Of a stretch of DNA of 7,303 bases, positions 5,785-7,303 are shown piece after piece. The translations under genes were made by a program, and so were the position numbers. This DNA is from Fibrobacter sp. (GTDB lineage Bacteria > Fibrobacterota > Fibrobacteria > Fibrobacterales > Fibrobacteraceae). Under the pieces are notes generated by a model. The model saw nothing but the letters and a program-made list of their open reading frames with translations. It was not told the origin of the DNA and did no database searches. The stretch spans positions 1 to 7,303 of the forward strand of contig JAFZOV010000095.1 in assembly GCA_017550445.1 (NCBI GenBank), written 5' to 3'. The stretch's first letter is position 1; the number at the start of each line of letters is the position of its first letter.

Positions 5785-5818
5785 GCCGAGGGAAATCCCT
5801 CGGCTCTCTTTATCTTTG
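5785..5818 (+). terminator. Intrinsic terminator between ACP and ketosynthase genes
   Basis: A perfect 8-bp stem, GCCGAGGG (5785-5792) and CCCTCGGC (5797-5804), with loop AAAT, begins nine bases after the ACP stop codon. The following tract TCTCTTTATCTTT is T-rich but broken by C and A, so termination may be partial. Partial read-through would yield more ACP than ketosynthase from a shared transcript, which is the usual stoichiometry for a carrier protein. Confidence 0.75.
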
Positions 5819-5888
5819 GTATCTTGGCCCCTGTCATCATTGTCATATAGGAACAAACGATAGAGGCCATTAGCTCTTTGGAATAATT
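5811..5888 (+). promoter_or_regulatory. Candidate TAnnTTTG box and leader of the ketosynthase gene
   Basis: TATCTTTG at 5811-5818 matches TAnnTTTG and lies inside the T-rich tail of the ACP terminator. Transcription from it would leave a leader of about 60 nt. The leader has the hexamer TGTCAT twice (5832-5837 and 5841-5846) and only a weak ribosome site, TTGGA at 5878-5882, before the ATG. No riboswitch fold was recognised. The promoter call is tentative because the position expected for a -33 element is occupied by the terminator stem. Confidence 0.28.
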
Positions 5889-7303
5889 ATGACCCCTAAT
5901 GACAAGCGTTGTGTAGTTACTGGTTTAGGCGTCATTTGTGCCGTCGGTAACAATGTCGAAGAAACTTGGAAGAATGCCCTGGAATCGGTTTCCGGCATTC
6001 ATAAGACAACCTCTGTTGATACAGTGAACTGCTATGCGGACTTGGCTGCTGAAGTCAAGTGCGACACCCTCGATGAAATTGATGCCCCCGAAGAAAAGGA
6101 CCGCGTCTCGAAACTTTGCATCAAGGCTGCAAACGAAGCTTTGGCCGATGCCGGTCTCAAGAACTTTGGTGACGACCAGCGCGTGAGCGTGGTTATCGGA
6201 AGTTGCGTGGGTGGTGTTCTTTCGATTGAACAGTATCATCAGCATGGCCGCGACGCTTCTGAAATTGCCAAAATGCCTATTGCATCGATTGCCTCTCAGG
6301 TGGCAGAAACTTGTGGCGCCGGCGGTATTGTGACGAACGTGGCGAACGCTTGCGCTGCCGGTACGATTTCGATTGCGGTGGCTTGCGACTTGATTCGCGC
6401 AGGCAAGGCTGACGTTGTCGTTGCGGGCGGTGCCGACTCTTTTGCCTCGGTACCCTATTCCGGATTCCTTTCTTTGCATGCGCTCGATGAAAACGGCTGC
6501 TCCCCGTTCAACCGCTGTAACGGCATTACGCTCGGCGAAGGCGCCGGCATTGTGATTGTTGAATCTTACGAACACGCTCAAAAGCGCTCGGCCAAGCAGT
6601 ACTGCGAAGTGCTCGGTTCTGGCGTCACGAGCGATGCGAACCACATTACGGCCCCGCGTGAAGATGGCCTTTGCCTTAAAGAAGCTATCAACCGCTCCGT
6701 CAAGAATTCCGGCATTGCGAAGACCGACATCGGTTACATCAATGCCCACGGTACGGGTACGGGCAAAAACGATAACGCCGAAATGACTGCCTTCAAGGCG
6801 TACTTTGGCGAAGAAAATCCGACGGTGAGCGTGAGCTCGACCAAGGTGCTTACGGGCCACTGCCTGGGTGCCGCGGGTGCCATCGAAGCTGTGTTCAGCA
6901 TCAAGGCTTTGACAACCGATACCGTACTCCCGACCTTCCCGTATAGCGAAGAACAGTCGGCAGCCCTCAAGGAAAAGGTCGGCGACATGGACTTTGTGCA
7001 GAACAATGCTCGCCACAAGGAACTCAAGTGCGTGCTGAGCAACAACGTTGCCTTCGGTGGCACGAATGCCGCTATCGTTTTCTCGAAGGAAGCGGGTAAT
7101 GTGTCTGCACAGAGCGCTGCCAGCAAGAAGATTGCCGTGACGGGTCTTGGAATTGTGTCGCCTCTCGGTAACAGCAAGACTGCCTACGTAGAAGCCGTGA
7201 AGGCCGGCAAGAAGCCGGAATCTGCTTCGGTGCGCTCGACGATTGCTCTGGACGACTACAAGGAACTCGGCATCAAGATGGCCTTCTACCGCAAGCTCGA
7301 CAA
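5889..7303 (+). CDS. Tandem beta-ketoacyl-ACP synthase (KS-KS fusion), truncated at window end
   Basis: This enzyme condenses a malonyl-type extender held on ACP with a growing acyl chain. The 471 visible codons start at the ATG at 5889; an in-frame TAG at 5871-5873 rules out an earlier start. The first domain (about 6-399) is a full FabF-type ketosynthase: VVTGLGV near the N-terminus, active-site Cys155 in NACAAG, His287 in NAHGTGTG, Lys319 in SSTK, His324 in TGHCLGAAGA, and NNVAFGGTN (385-393). The Cys-His-His triad is intact, so it should be active. After an Ala/Ser-rich linker (about 399-411) the frame continues into KKIAVTGLGIVSPLGN (413-428), the start of a second ketosynthase domain. 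About 60 residues of it are visible, so its active site is out of view. The first domain has about 15 cysteines, an unusually high number. With the upstream ACP this suggests a dedicated fatty-acid or type II polyketide-like system. The second domain could be a chain-length-factor-like partner, but that is not shown. Confidence 0.93.
   Translation, partial: MTPNDKRCVVTGLGVICAVGNNVEETWKNALESVSGIHKTTSVDTVNCYADLAAEVKCDTLDEIDAPEEKDRVSKLCIKAANEALADAGLKNFGDDQRVSVVIGSCVGGVLSIEQYHQHGRDASEIAKMPIASIASQVAETCGAGGIVTNVANACAAGTISIAVACDLIRAGKADVVVAGGADSFASVPYSGFLSLHALDENGCSPFNRCNGITLGEGAGIVIVESYEHAQKRSAKQYCEVLGSGVTSDANHITAPREDGLCLKEAINRSVKNSGIAKTDIGYINAHGTGTGKNDNAEMTAFKAYFGEENPTVSVSSTKVLTGHCLGAAGAIEAVFSIKALTTDTVLPTFPYSEEQSAALKEKVGDMDFVQNNARHKELKCVLSNNVAFGGTNAAIVFSKEAGNVSAQSAASKKIAVTGLGIVSPLGNSKTAYVEAVKAGKKPESASVRSTIALDDYKELGIKMAFYRKLD

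Noticed and set aside
5391..5856. Two minus-strand open frames (5391-5735, 5521-5856) over the ACP gene
   Set aside because: The plus strand encodes a canonical ACP with GLDSVDSLEI and a good ribosome site; the antisense frames match nothing recognisable.
5820..5888. Possible riboswitch or fatty-acid regulator operator before the ketosynthase
   Set aside because: Only a short direct repeat (TGTCAT twice) and weak symmetry are present; no known operator or aptamer pattern could be supported.
5925..7016. 363-codon minus-strand open frame opposite the ketosynthase
   Set aside because: Long but antisense to an intact FabF-type domain; its His/Arg/Asn/Val-rich composition is typical of a mirror frame of a GC-biased gene.

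Overview
The window looks like chromosomal DNA from Fibrobacter or a close relative in the Fibrobacteres-Chlorobi-Bacteroidetes group. The evidence is: base composition near 50% GC; a lipoprotein with the Ser/Pro/Asp-rich post-cysteine linker common in Fibrobacter; TAnnTTTG boxes resembling the Bacteroidetes -7 promoter element; and short palindromic and heptameric repeats between and inside genes. The genus is an inference from these traits, not a database match.

Left part, minus strand (1-4219). Three genes point left. uvrB (1994-4219) encodes the nucleotide-excision-repair damage-verification helicase. Next comes an unrecognised secreted lipoprotein (781-1854) closed by a strong intrinsic terminator (725-752). 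Last is the N-terminal 192 codons of gpmI, the cofactor-independent phosphoglycerate mutase (1-578, cut by the window edge), which has its own candidate promoter. uvrB carries two different palindromic repeat elements translated in frame in the linker before its C-terminal UVR domain. A diverged relative of one of them lies in the gpmI upstream region.

Divergent region (4220-4320). The 101 bp between uvrB and the rightward genes contain nine degenerate heptamers in tandem and a TAnnTTTG box so close to the next ATG that the transcript may be leaderless.

Right part, plus strand (4321-7303). First is a POTRA-less BamA/TamA-type outer-membrane beta-barrel (4321-5394). Then come a small stand-alone acyl carrier protein (5536-5775), an intrinsic terminator, and a long ketosynthase gene (5889 to beyond the window). 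The ketosynthase gene has one complete FabF-type condensing domain with an intact Cys-His-His triad, then a linker and the start of a second ketosynthase domain in the same frame. ACP plus tandem-KS looks like the start of a dedicated fatty-acid or polyketide-type locus running off the right edge; its product cannot be told from here.

No tRNA, rRNA, CRISPR array, transposase or integrase was seen.
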